Origin: Schoenoplectus triqueter
Taxonomy: Eukaryota; Streptophyta; Magnoliopsida; Poales; Cyperaceae
Assembly (NCBI GenBank): GCA_964058805.1
Contig: CAXKVV010000142.1
Coordinates: 62,001-126,000 of the forward strand
Direction of reading: 5' to 3'
DNA: 64,000 nucleotides
Shown here: piece after piece, positions 34,535 to 45,755 of the stretch
Layout of the letters: every line of letters begins with the position of its first letter
How positions within the stretch are numbered: the first letter of the stretch is position 1
Made by a program: the position numbers and the translations under genes
The notes under the pieces: generated by a model
Told to the model about the DNA's origin: nothing
What the model saw: the letters and a program-made list of their open reading frames with translations, nothing else
Database searches by the model: none

Positions 34535-34954
34535 CTACTTCAATCTCTGAGAAAGATATATGAAAAATAATATATATCGGGTTGACAGAAACCTATTTTT
34601 TAGAAAAAGAAAAGAAATGCACATCTTATTTAAAAAAATCTCAACCAATGATCCTACAATCATGCAAAAGCCGATCATTATAATATTGAAACTCAAAACC
34701 AGCACTGCCTCGACCAAACACTCTATCAGAACAGCAGGTCTTGCAACTTGTGGTCCATCTGTGGGGACATTTATGTGGATAAATAGAAGCACCATGGCAA
34801 GAAAGAAGGTTAAGTAATTCAGTGAGACGAAGAGAAGCTCGATTGGAATGGGGCCTAAGGTGCTTTCATCATTTCTTCCAGAGAAGGAAAAGAAGGTGCT
34901 GATGAACAATAAGGTACTTGCTGAGATGCATAGTTCAATAAATGCCGGTACCAA
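34535..34954 (-). pseudogene. Membrane protein of the tandem family, copy 5, 5'-truncated
   Basis: Only the C-terminal half remains. The frame enters without an ATG at LVPAFIELCISASTLLFI and continues through LGPIPIELLFVSLN, VPTDGPQVARPAVLIECLV and a final membrane segment. Then the old stop is lost and it runs on into a tail ending YLSQRLK. Compared with the 26.0 kb copy, the first 141 or so residues and the promoter are gone. The break lies after GGTACCAAGTTT, exactly where a foldback element starts. It is dead as a gene. Confidence 0.9.
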
Positions 34955-35274
34955 GTTTAACTCAAAAAATATATCAAATTGTTTCGAAATTTTAATTTAT
35001 CATTCTCATTAAATTTTTTATATGAAAATATCATGGGATGCAAAAATTTAGAGCGTTTTGAGCTTTTCAAGTCGTGATTTTTAATTTTTGAAAATCAGCT
35101 CTAAAAATAATAATAATATATTCAATACTTGATATTTTAAAAAATTAAAAATGATGACTTAAAAAATTCAAAACACTCCAAATTTTTGCATCCCACAAGA
35201 TTTTTATAAAAGAATTTAATGAGAATGATAAATTAAAATTTCGAGATGATTTGATATATTTTTTGAGTTAAACT
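34955..35274. mobile_element. Foldback element with about 155-bp inverted arms
   Basis: The left end GTTTAACTCAAAAAATATAT and the right end ATATATTTTTTGAGTTAAAC are inverse copies, and the similarity continues inward through AATTTTAATTTATCATTCTC and GGGATGCAAAAATTT to a short AT-rich centre near 35.11 kb. No clear target duplication remains, because the left flank is the broken gene and the right flank is unrelated to the gene. Confidence 0.85.
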
Positions 35275-36694
35275 CACGGAAGGTCTTCGTAAGATTAAGC
35301 TCTTTATTTTAGTTTTCTTGAATAAATATTGTGGCTGATGGATGGCTTATTATTATATTACATATGAATCCTCAAAATTGATTCGCCTTATCTTTTGATT
35401 CAAATTTAAATCTTTTACACTTGATCTGTTAAGAATCGATTAAATAATGTTTATGTAATCTTTTGCAGAAGATTTATGTTGTTTCAAAATGTATGCTGAA
35501 AAATGACAAAAAACAATTATTTATTGTGTATTGGACTTGTGGTGTGCATTCCAAATAAGACCAGACGATGACATGTACCACAGAATTTAATATTTTAATT
35601 ATCATGCTACAGACAAAATTTAATAATAGGAGGTTCAGCTGTCCATCATGTCGTCATTGTTTAATTTTCTAATAACTCAAACTTAAAAAAAATTATAAAA
35701 ATTATTGTTAAATTTAATCTATATTACTTGTTTACTTTATTTATGCATAGAAAAGAAATTATAACATTTTGATATTCCTCGGTTTAACTTCAATAGAGTT
35801 TAGAAGAAATACATTGACGTAAATGACATTGATTGTTTAACTTTTGTTTCATATAAAATGAAAGTGACAAAGCGAAAAAAAATATTACATGAAAATAATA
35901 TACTATAAATTAAATCTAACAATTTTATTTTGATATTTAAATTTAGTTCAAGGATCAAATTAGTTTTTCTTTTGAAAAGTTAAAGGACAAATTTAGTATA
36001 GTTTAAAATTTAAAGACAAACTTACTTTTTAAAACAAAGTTCAAGGACCAACTTAAAAAAAAAATCCAAGGATGGATGTAGTTTTTTTTTAAAGTCCAAG
36101 GATTGTTTTGGTATTTTTTTTTTTAAATTTAAGGACCAATTTAATATAAATGGTAGTTTATAAACTAACGTTTTTTAAAAAAGGTCAATAGACCAAATGT
36201 AAATTTGCCCTTAATTTTAGAACTTTGAAGCACACAAGATCAATAATGTGGTCGCTTTTGTTGGCATTTGTAAAGGAGCTAGCTATAAGCTATAGATATG
36301 TACGACACTAAATCAAGTACATAATAAAGTACAAGAAAAGGGAGGCCCAATTTGCTTGCTTCTTAGAAGCAAAAAGGAAAAAAAATAACATCTGCTTCTA
36401 AAGTGCCAACACTTTTGAATAAATCACCAAAAGTCATTGAAGCGTCATTTGCGTCATAAAGTAAAGTGGCACCTTCTCTGAAATCACGAGTCATGACCTT
36501 AGAACAATTATTCACATACAGACGCTTACACTGTTTATTACTACGTGGCGACTTTTTATTGGATGTGTGCCACGATAGATTAAATAAATTCGGTGTGCGC
36601 ATGTTTAAGTAATTTTATTTCGGCGTCATGCAGGTCAAATAAGAATGAACCTTTTCTTAAAAAAAAAAAGCCGTGACAAAGGTATAGCGTGTCT

Positions 36695-37063
36695 CAATAA
36701 GTCCGATCGGGTCGGATTATATTATTTTATTATTATTTTTGTTCTGATCCGAATATGATTCGATTAAATTCGGATAAAATTTTTTTGATTCATATCTAAC
36801 CCGTATAAAATAATTATTTTTATATAAATTTAAGCAATAAAATATTAATTAATTTATAATTAATCTTAATTAGTGTATATTTAAGCTTTTATTAGTACTA
36901 AATAAAAAATTACTTCAAAAAATATAATTAATCGGGTCGAGTTGACCCGAACCTGACCCGACCCGATTCGGGTAAAAAAAATTGAACCCATACCCGACTC
37001 ATTTATCTTTAGGTCGTGTCGGGTCGGGTTCAGGTCGGATCGGGTCAAGAATTGACACCTCTA
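36695..37063. mobile_element. hAT element (ACCCG-rich), block Y insertion 4, 5' end lost
   Basis: A perfect 8-bp duplication GCGTGTCT lies at 36687-36694 and 37064-37071. The right end is ATTGACACCTCTA. The left end starts at CAATAAGTCCGATCGGG and lacks the expected TAGGGGTGT bases. X has a single GCGTGTCT site near 29.25 kb. CGGGTC motifs cluster at both ends. Confidence 0.88.
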
Positions 37064-37246
37064 GCGTGTCTCCATCATATGATATCTGAGCAAGAGAAAG
37101 AGAATAAAATTAAAATTGAGGCCGTGAATTTTATTTAGGATTAATTGTTTTGTTGTTGTTGTTGTTAGGATTTTAAGTTGATTAATGAAAAGTACTAATT
37201 ACTGAAGGTCTGATTTTATATGAAAATGTGTTACTTTGTTCGTGTT

Positions 37247-37578
37247 TAAGGATGTCGAAATTTGATCTAATCCGATCTAAAATGAATTGGATTAAGATTT
37301 TTTAATCCGTCACGCTTAATTATATTTTTTATATTATTTTTATGATTTAACTCTAATTAAAAATTATATATGTTAATTAATATTAAATTGCTTAAAAATA
37401 TATTAGAAGTGATTAATATACATTTAATTATTTTATTCGGATCGACGAATCAATCTGCGTTGCGTTAGGATTGGATAAATAAAAAAAATTAACTAAATGA
37501 ATCAAATTAGATCAGATAAAAATAATAAAATAATAATAATGATGATCACAACCGAACCCAAATCATTAACGCCCCTAT
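37247..37578. mobile_element. hAT-like element, degraded
   Basis: TAAGGATGTCGAAATTTGAT at the left and CATTAACGCCCCTAT at the right resemble the TAGGGGTGTCAA-type ends of the neighbouring elements, and the AT-rich core is related. Target duplication is not clear (5 of 8 bases). Confidence 0.55.
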
Positions 37579-37579
37579 T

Positions 37580-38329
37580 CTTTATAAACGAATCATTCGT
37601 CAGTCGATAGAAGCAGAAACATTTTTCCCCCTCTTTTGCATCCAATTTTTTTTCTCCAAATACATTTGAATCCGTCCAAAGAAGCTACTGTTTTAAAAAA
37701 GAGAGAATAAGAAGAGAACGAATTAAGGTCAATTAATTGTCACAGTCATGCATCTTCCAAGTCTCTTTCAAATATTCAAACCCTTCGAAATTTCAACCAG
37801 CAACTGCAAGGATGGTGGTACACGTAACAAGTACATATATACCTCGACGTTGAATTTTGTCCGCTTTTGGATTTCAAGTTCTCAACAAAATAGATGGCAT
37901 TAGATCAGCAAAATTGGACTTACTTACGTCACCAAAAATGTACTTATATTCCATGAAATTTACAGCTTTCTTTGCTCTTAGAAATGTACTTAACCATCTC
38001 ATAATTTTATTTTTCAAATAAATAGTTAAAGCATGTTGTAAGAATATATGAAGAAACGATAATGTGAAGCACATTGGGGATTATATAAATTTCCTTAGAA
38101 CTACTCATTTTAAACATACATCTGCCTTATTCGCAAATGTACCACTTACAAATTACAATTATAATATGCAAAACATAAAATACAAGAGGGTCTTCAACAC
38201 AAAATGATTAATAATTTTGGCAATTTTGAGGTAGTTTAACCAGCAGCTATCAAGTTAATGTAGCTCCTACCAGTTCATTAATTGATTAATTTGGAAATTT
38301 GTAAAAAAATAAATAAATTTGCAGCTTAG
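37580..38329. other. Intergenic DNA, nothing supported
   Basis: No recognisable gene or element ends; frames are short. Confidence 0.4.
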
Positions 38330-39530
38330 TTACCAAGGTTGAGGAATGAAAAGATATTCGGCAAAGAGTTTAGTATAGCAGCCCAAGTTGCAATTTGGAT
38401 TAAATTGGGTCTAATATCACCTATCCTGTCTCAAAAATCAACAAAGGCACCAAACTTCAAGGCCCATATTTCCTTTTATAATTCATGTAGCCCATAGGCC
38501 GACAAACCAGACGAGCCCAAATTATCTGTAATTTTTTTAATTCAAGTCCGAGAGCACAGAAAAGGGGGGTATATTTTAGTGCTTGAATTTAGAATAATAG
38601 ATACCAGTAAAAAATTAAAACACTGGTACCAACTGGTACGAACATCAATTATGTCACAGAGGGAGGTTAGTATATGGCTGAAGCTAAAAGAAAGCCTCTC
38701 ATACTCGAAATATCAAAGTTTTGTACATCACAAAAGATTGGACACCCACTCAAGAGTCAAGACTAAGAGAAAGAACAAACTGAGACCCAGAAGCGTTTAG
38801 AAAACTATAAATTTTGAATAATCATTTTCTGCGTTTCAAAATCACATGTAATGAGTTTATGACTAATTATGCTTCACTTTAAATGCTTCACAGTCTTATA
38901 TGCTATATGACTGACTAGACTGGTACAGTCTTGTACCAATACCTAATTTTGGGTTAAACCTCATTGTTAAGAGTTTTGAGCACAAACAAGCAAAAAAAAA
39001 AAAGGAGAAATGACCTCATGGAATTTCGTAATAATCAGTTAAAGCCAGATCACATCTCTGATGTCCTTACTAATTTGCATTCTAAAGCATCTGCAGGAAT
39101 CAAAAAATCCAGCCCAACATCATAATAGAGCTGCCATTAACCCCCCAGAATCCAATTTAAGTATCACAAGCAAAATCCAAATGAATTATTATGTATGTTA
39201 GATATATCAGTTCACAGAGATGCATGAAAGCCTTTATTGTGCATGTTGCTGTTGTCTGCCTCTGGGGCGCACCGGTATTAAAAAAAAAAAGAATTTGTCA
39301 TTGTAGGCAGTAGTGTCACACCGGTACTGGGTCAAATTTGGTAGTAGTATCAAATAAGGTCAGATATTTTAAAATAGGTTTTGCAAAATTGGGAACACCA
39401 GACCTGGACCTCAAAAATAGAAAGCCAGTACTAAAGCAATAACTGCAAGAATAGAACATAGACAAAAAAAAAAAAGGGCACTGGACACTCTTATTCTCTA
39501 TTTATACATAATTATTTACATGATCCCAAC
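38330..39530. repeat. Array downstream block, copy at 38.4 kb
   Basis: Begins with AAGGTTGAGGAATGA and CAATTTGGATTAAATTGG, which recur at 53.76 kb. It continues with GACGAGCCCAAATTAT, GATACCAGTAA, CTGGTACCAACTGGTACG, ATACTCGAAATATCAAAG and a GGTACAGTCTTGTACCAATA palindrome, like the other downstream flanks. Confidence 0.7.
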
Positions 39531-40271
39531 CTATAATTCTTCAATCATGCACATGACAATCAGTACAGTAGTGAAACTCATAACAAAGATCGCCTTCATC
39601 AAGTGCTTGATCAGAACAGCAGGTATGACATCTTTTGGCCCTTCTGCCAGCCAACCTATGCGGATAAACAGCAGCAGCATGGCGAAAACGAAGTTCAAGA
39701 AATTTAAAGCCAGTAAGAATTGGATCAGTATGGAAATTGAGGCACTTTCGTGGTATTGAAGGTGGAAGGAGAAGAAGGGATCGATGAACGAGATGGTAAA
39801 TATCGAGATCCCAAGTGCCACGAAGGTCGGAACAAAGCTTCCATCAGTTTGACCGGCGGAATCGAAATATTCTTCGAATGGATTAAAATTATATGCCACC
39901 CCCACTGCTGCTGTCACCACTGAGCCAATGTACATGACCATTAGAGTATCCGGCGTGACTGCCTCGGGGAATGACATGTGGGCCACAAGAGGTGTTCCAA
40001 GGAACAGAGTACTGGAAAAAAGAACCCTGCTAGCTGTGATCAAGCGCTGGATGAAGGAATCTGAGTGGGGCACGGCAACATGAACGAACAGAAGGATAAT
40101 TGTAGAGGTGAAGGTTAATGGTACCAGCAAAAAGAGTAACACATGAACAGCTATGAAAAGGAGGGAGTTGTTGGGGTGCTGATTAGAAAAGGTTATGAGG
40201 GGTTGGAAGAGTACAACGGCATTGATTGAGAGAGAAAGAGAGAGAAAGAAGAGAACTTGAATTGGAACCAT
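39531..40271 (-). CDS. Multi-span membrane protein of the tandem family, copy 6 (clade B, divergent)
   Basis: A single exon encodes 246 residues, starting MVPIQVLFFLSLSLSINAV. Motifs are ITFSNQHPNNSL (sequon N-N-S), FVHVAVPHSDSFIQRL in place of LHVAMPQSAY, FLGTPL, YNFNPFEEYFDSAGQ, SFVPTFVALGIS, LLFIRIGWLAEGP, and DVIPAVLIKHLMKAIFVMSF. It is the same length class as the 26.0 kb protein and about seven membrane segments are predicted. It is more divergent than the other clade B copies and ends MIEEL. The frame is intact. The function is unknown. It lies at the right edge of the array. Confidence 0.8.
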   Translation of the reverse strand: MVPIQVLFFLSLSLSINAVVLFQPLITFSNQHPNNSLLFIAVHVLLFLLVPLTFTSTIILLFVHVAVPHSDSFIQRLITASRVLFSSTLFLGTPLVAHMSFPEAVTPDTLMVMYIGSVVTAAVGVAYNFNPFEEYFDSAGQTDGSFVPTFVALGISIFTISFIDPFFSFHLQYHESASISILIQFLLALNFLNFVFAMLLLFIRIGWLAEGPKDVIPAVLIKHLMKAIFVMSFTTVLIVMCMIEEL

Positions 40272-40370
40272 GGAGGGAAGCTGAATTGGAATTGATCCGA
40301 CTCTGATAAGAAATGGTGATATTTCTCTTTTTCCTTTCTCTGTTGTGTCTTTTTCGATTTTGGTTCGGGG

Positions 40371-40377
40371 ATTTATA
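40371..40377 (-). promoter_or_regulatory. Probable TATA box of the 39.5 kb gene
   Basis: TTATAAAT-like sequence on the minus strand lies about 100 bases upstream of the ATG, slightly farther than in the paralogs. Confidence 0.5.
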
Positions 40378-40379
40378 AG

Positions 40380-41262
40380 AGGGATAGATATTAAACTTGG
40401 TAAGATGTAGCAGCGGATCGATGTACGCTTGCTGGGTTTAATGTATGATGCTGATAAGCGGTGGAATAAATTGGGAGTATCGCATAATTAATCCTGGTCA
40501 GGCAAGACAGTGGTCGCTAGTGTGAATGTGTGATTGCGTCTTTAGTCACTATAATATTTATTTGACTTGCTTTTCGTTCATAAAAATAAAGAAGGGAAGA
40601 GGAATGAATGATTCTGAAGAGGGGGTGGTGAGCAAAGTCTATGCTTCGAGTCCATTGACTTCTTAATGAAATAGAAGGGATGATAGTATTATGCACGAGG
40701 AGAAGTTAACAAAACGAAGGAAACTACATCTGATGTCCTGAGGATTACATCATACACTCTTTTTTTCTGTGGCGCGGGCACCGTTTTTCTTCTCTCATCA
40801 AGTGGCTTTCTTTCTCTCTCTCTTTTTTTATTATTATTTTTTATTTTTTATTTTTTATTTTTTTTGGCGGTACCGTGTCTCACTCTTTCTTCAGCCGTTA
40901 GCCAAGTCACTTTAGTTCTCTCTTATCTTCATGTGTTCTTTTACAATATAGTCCCTCTTCTATTCTAGTCTTCTGTAATCGAACCACGATCCAGTGCTGT
41001 CATAGGATCACGTCACATTTTCGTTGTAATCAGATCACATTTTTCTCTGTTTTTTTTTAAAGTCGTAAATCGTGATCAAGTCAATTTCATTCTCTCTCTT
41101 TTTATTTTTATCTTCTTTTGGTACGATATTGTCTCTCTCCTGTAATGAAATGGTCACTTTCATTTCCAGTTCCTTTATTTTCATTTTATTCCGCCGTACT
41201 GTCCCTCTTCTCTATTCAAAATTTGGCCAGTCCAACTGACAATAAATACTTCTTCTCATGAT
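40380..41262. other. Intergenic DNA, pyrimidine-rich patches
   Basis: CTCTCTTTTT-type patches at 40.8-41.2 kb and a TATTTTTTA run; no gene supported. Confidence 0.4.
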
Positions 41263-41687
41263 CAGGGGCGGATCCAATATAATTCAGGGGGGCACGTGCC
41301 CCCCCTGGATTTTGAAAAATAATGCTTTTCGGTAATTGGCCCCTCCCTGGAAATTTTTTTTGCCCCCCCTGAATTGTCTGGTTATTTTTATTGAGAAAAA
41401 AATATTTAATACCGTGCATAATGAAATAATTATGCAAAGATATCAAAATATAAAGTTATTTAGTCGAAAACTTTGTTCATCAACTTGATTATCTATTACT
41501 TTGAGCTTTATTTTATTATTATTTTAATATATAAAATATTATTATTTAATAAAAAAATTATTAGTTAAGTATATATATTAAATTATTAATTTTTTATTTA
41601 GTACCCGATTAGTTAATGGGTTTGAACCCGATAAGCCATTACAATCCGATAATTGCCCCCCTAATCAAAATTCTAGATCCGCCAATG
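41263..41687 (+). mobile_element. hAT (Tip100-like) element, copy D
   Basis: The ends are CAGGGGCGGATCC and GATCCGCCAATG. The target duplication is CTCATGAT (41255-41262) and CGCATGAT (41688-41695), 7 of 8 bases. The 425-bp interior is the closest in this window to copy A. It is not a gene. Confidence 0.88.
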
Positions 41688-41695
41688 CGCATGAT

Positions 41696-42650
41696 TGCAA
41701 TAATACTTGAGGCAAAGTTCAACACTGGAAATCAAACTGACATCTTTGGACTGTGCTCAAGTAAAATATTTTTGTTCCCCACATTTTTTAATGCATTAAT
41801 TAATGCTGAATTGCTGATGTTGAATTTTCGCCCCTTCAAGTCGCCTTATTATTAACTTTCAATAATAATCAGTGGCGTCAGTATATATATTTTTCTTTAA
41901 AAAAAATTAACTAAATTATATATTCATTTGGAGATCTTCAATTTTAGAAAATATTACCTAAGGGTGATTTAATTTTAAAGTGTAACTTCAATTAAACAAA
42001 TTAGCTGATCAGATTCCTTGGATGTTAACCCATGTTGAAATCCACGCCAAATTTGCTATTTTACAATTTAAAAATATTGATTTGGACTATCACGTAATGT
42101 AGTTCTGCAAGAGGTATATATTAAAATTGTGCTCAAAACACGCGTAGTTGGATCATGTGCAAAGTAGGATGAGCAAATTTAAACAGAAGGTACAAGGATA
42201 ACAAAAATTTAAATAGCATGTGGGGGCTGAGATCATGTGCCAGTGACACAAATGACAAATCTTACCCGGCTTTACTTAAATAGTTAGATTGACGTCGATT
42301 GAAATAAATTATATTTCGAGCTTGAAATCGTTAACACAGATTCCTCCCTGCCTGTGCCGTTTTTTTTTTTTGTAAGCAGGCTAAAATATAAATAAAATTA
42401 AATAATTAGGCAGACAACGGTTTAATTTTGATATATAGATAGCACGGAGGAGCCAGACACGTTTCATAAAATTCAAGGAACGACACTGTTAATAACATCC
42501 CAAATAAATGAGACGGAATCACCAACAACGTCCCTTTCTGTGGGACGGTACAACCCGACCCATCCAATAGCTTGGGAGTTGGGACGTGATTCCCAACCCC
42601 GTTCCATGCATTGCATAGATAAAATTTGTCTGAGCGTTCAACTGACACTC
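41696..42650. other. Intergenic DNA, nothing supported
   Basis: No gene or clear element. Confidence 0.4.
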
Positions 42651-43140
42651 ACGTGCAACCGAAATAATTATATTTATCTGAATTTTTTTCGGTTTGTCAA
42701 AATTTAAACTGAACCAAATTTTTAAAAATATTAACTGAATAAACTGAAATTTTATTTGATTTATTTGGTTAAACCGAAATTATATTATTTAAAGAGGAAT
42801 AAAAATATCAAAATTTATAAAAAATTAATAGAAGAAACATATAGTTTAAAAAATAAAATAAATAACTAAATAAAATTTATAGATAATAAATATATTTGAA
42901 TTATCTTTGATATAATCCTTATTTATATCAAATAAAAGAAAATTATTTAATAAATTTTGGACTATTCTGTTTATTCGGTTTATTTAATTTAGAATAATCA
43001 AAACCGAACCAAAAAATAAAAACCGAATTAGCTAAAATTTTCAACCAAACTAAAATTTTTAAACCGAAAAATCAAACCAAATAGTCTAAAATTTAACTGT
43101 TCAGCTCAAAATCAATTAAACTGATCCGTTTACACATACT
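42651..43140. repeat. Degraded repeat with AACCGAA motifs
   Basis: AACCGAAATT, CGGTTTGTC, AACCGAACC and AAACTGATCCGTTTACACA motifs cluster at the two ends of an AT-rich core, as in plant hAT-type elements. Exact ends were not found. Confidence 0.45.
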
Positions 43141-43917
43141 AACTTGAGATAAATTTAATTTATCATGAAAAGCACCACACTGTAAAAGGAACCTTATATA
43201 GAACCTTCAGCCAAAATGCCCAATATACGAACAAAATGTCGCTACACTGCTTTGTCAGAATAAACAAAACAAAAAGAAAAGAACAAAAAATTAGAAAAAA
43301 ATGAATTCAGAAGTTTCACGCATGTTAATTCTTGAACTCTCCGATCAAACAAATAAACGCAGATGGCAGTCAAACTGATAAATCTTACCTTAGTTCCTAC
43401 TCAACCAAACAAACAAGAAGCAAAATGTCGCTGCAAGGCTCTGGCCCAGAGCCGACCGTCCGACGACATGGTGAGGCTGAGCTCGGCCGCAAGCTTTTTG
43501 CGCTTGCCTCTTTCTTCTGTGAAGGTTTTGAGAGTCCGGAGTTTCTTTTGACAAGAGGTTTTCCATGGAGATTTGGCGTTTTAGTTTGATTCTTTTAAAT
43601 TGAATCTGTTGCTGAAGGGGAACTTGGATAATTATTAACATTTTTCTTCATTTTTTTGCTCTTTTTTCCTTTCAGTAAAAAGTACTTGGTATCATCCGAT
43701 GGGCCTGCAGGAGGCTGGAACCCGAAGCAATTAAATATTTGGTACGTACCATCAGATAGTAAAAAGTAATTGACAAAATTTTTAAACAACCCAGGCGAGC
43801 TCAGCTCTCTGATAAAATTTATTTATGCAAGGCATGGGAGGACGGTTGGGCTGTTTCGTCCCCCTCATTTGGGACGGGTTTTGTCATTGCCTCCTCTGAT
43901 CTGATATGGGACCAACT
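43141..43917. other. GC-richer island without a recognised gene
   Basis: 43.42-43.58 kb is GC-richer than its surroundings. Frames on both strands overlap; the minus-strand one reads MENLLSKETPDSQNLHRRKR and continues basic. I do not recognise it and cannot choose between an eroded exon and chance. Confidence 0.3.
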
Positions 43918-45682
43918 TAAGGCTGTCAATGGCATCTTTTAGCCGTTTATCCGATCCGTATTGTATCCAATGAGATAAATATAGGTAAAATTTTATTTTC
44001 GTTAAGTTATCAGGTATGTGTATGGGTAAAAAAAATTGTTGTTAACTTATCGGATATGGATATGGATAAGAGGTTTTCGTTATCTGTTATCTGTTATCCA
44101 TTGGATAAATTATATAAATATATATAAGTACAATTATTTTATATTTTTAATAAATATATATATAGTTAAATTATATAAATATATATATATATAATAATAA
44201 TAATTAGTATATATTTTTTATAACAATTGGCATGAAAAAAATTATATGATTTTTGTTATATCTAAAATATTAATTATTATTGCACTTTATTAGTATATTT
44301 ATTTAATGCTATTTATTTATCTATGTTGTACTAAATATATTTTTTGATTTGTCGATTTATAAAACAATCTTGAATTTTATAATTTGTCTTGTTTGAGTTT
44401 TGTGTAGAAATTAAAATGTAAAATAGATTAGTGCACAAAAATCAAGGCTAATGATGAAATATAAGAGCTTAATCAAGACTGCATTATGCCTAGATTTAGT
44501 TAAACTCAAACTGGATTGAATTGGTTAAGATAAAATGTACTTAAACAACAAAGAAAAATACTTTGCCCAGCAAATTGTTATAACAGTTCATCTCAATACT
44601 CAAAAATATTCTAAAACAAAAAAATTCTCAAAGAGCCAGAGCGAATCGTTGTCTGACGGTTAAGCAATCATTGCAATGGTTTGGAAATCGTTAACGGTTG
44701 ATCAAATCGTTATAACATTTCAGCTCGACCAGGTCCAACAGCTATCCTTTCTAAGCCCTTATAACGATTCTGAAATCGTTATAACAGTTCATGCCGAAAA
44801 TAGTTTCTTCATCTGTTTCAGAAAAAAAAATTTAACGATATCAACTCTCTCACTGATTAGAATCTGATCCACCTAGTTAAATTATTTTTCCTAAGAGCTT
44901 ACTAGCCATATACAAATTGAGAAAAATAATCTTAAGAGATAGAAACACTTAATTAGTCAAATTCCTATTTAAGCTCAATCTAGCTTCTCTCCATTCTTCC
45001 AATGTGATCCTTCGAGATCTACTATCCTTGTAAACTATTTTAAGTTGTAGTGTTTACTTTTCTTGAGTGTGTTGTCACTCACTTTTTTGAGTGTATTGTC
45101 ACTCTTGTTACTAATAGGCTTGACAGCCCATTTTTGTACAAAGGGACCAAATTATACAAGTATAAAACTATTTTTTTAGTGTTACTACTTAACCTCAATT
45201 GTTAGAGGTTGAGAGTCCCGGAGACGTAGGCATTGTAAACCGAACTCCGTCACATCTTGTGTTCTTGTTTGATCTTTTCTTTTCGTTTCTCTTATTTCTT
45301 TAATTGCTATATTCTTTTGAGAATTGAATTGAATTGAATTAAATTGTCTTCCTCCACCATTACACTTGAACACCAAGCCCCAAATCGATTTATACATTTA
45401 TATCTTATGTTCTTTACAATCTTGTATTATTTTTAGCCTTAAATACCATCTTTATTAGGGCCAACAGTCTAAATCATATAATATTTTCATTGATTTTTTT
45501 ATTTATTTTTATCTGTTATATACTGTTATTTGTTCGTTACCTGAAATTTTTAATAGGTAAAAGTAAGATATGGATAAAAAAAAATTTAATGGATATGAAT
45601 GAAATATGGATAATTTTTTTTTAATAAGTATGAATATGAATATAAAAATATTTGTACCCTATCTTATCGAATGATGGCCCTA
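43918..45682. mobile_element. hAT-like element interrupted by a solo LTR
   Basis: The outer ends are TAAGGCTGTCAATGG and GATGGCCCTA. Flanks GACCAACT (43910-43917) and GACAAACG (45683-45690) agree at 6 of 8 bases. Both ends carry GGATATGGATA-like and TTATCC motifs. A 1143-bp LTR-like sequence is inserted inside. Confidence 0.6.
44324..45466 (+). mobile_element. Probable solo LTR of a Copia retrotransposon
   Basis: Begins TGTTGTACTAAAT and ends GGGCCAACA. Flanks ATCTA and GTCTA agree at 4 of 5 bases. Near the 3' side, GGAGACGTAGGCATTG, AACCGAACTCCG and CTTGTGTTCTT resemble the conserved transcript-start/U5 stretch of plant Copia LTRs. Internal repeats with AAATCGTTATAACA lie at 44.70-44.79 kb. 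No coding part follows, so only an LTR remains. The 5' edge is the less certain one. Confidence 0.65.
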
Positions 45683-45755
45683 GACAAACGTCCCCTCATT
45701 TGGGACGGTTTGACAATTGCGTCCCCTGAGCTCATGGGACAAACTCTGTCCAGTC

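Larger units (their letters stand above)
31245..37090. repeat. Block Y: duplicated array unit carrying the truncated gene
   Basis: Colinear with block X, from TTTGAATATGAAAAGTTTGA to GTGTCTCCATCATATGATAT. It carries four extra transposons (31.3, 32.4, 33.8 and 36.7 kb) whose empty sites are visible in X, and a foldback element plus a deletion in place of the gene's 5' half and promoter. Similarity to X resumes at about 35.94 kb. Confidence 0.85.

Noticed and set aside
43332..43789. Small gene at the GC-richer island
   Set aside because: Frames overlap on both strands with no recognised motif and no splice-joined partner. Listed only as an unexplained island.
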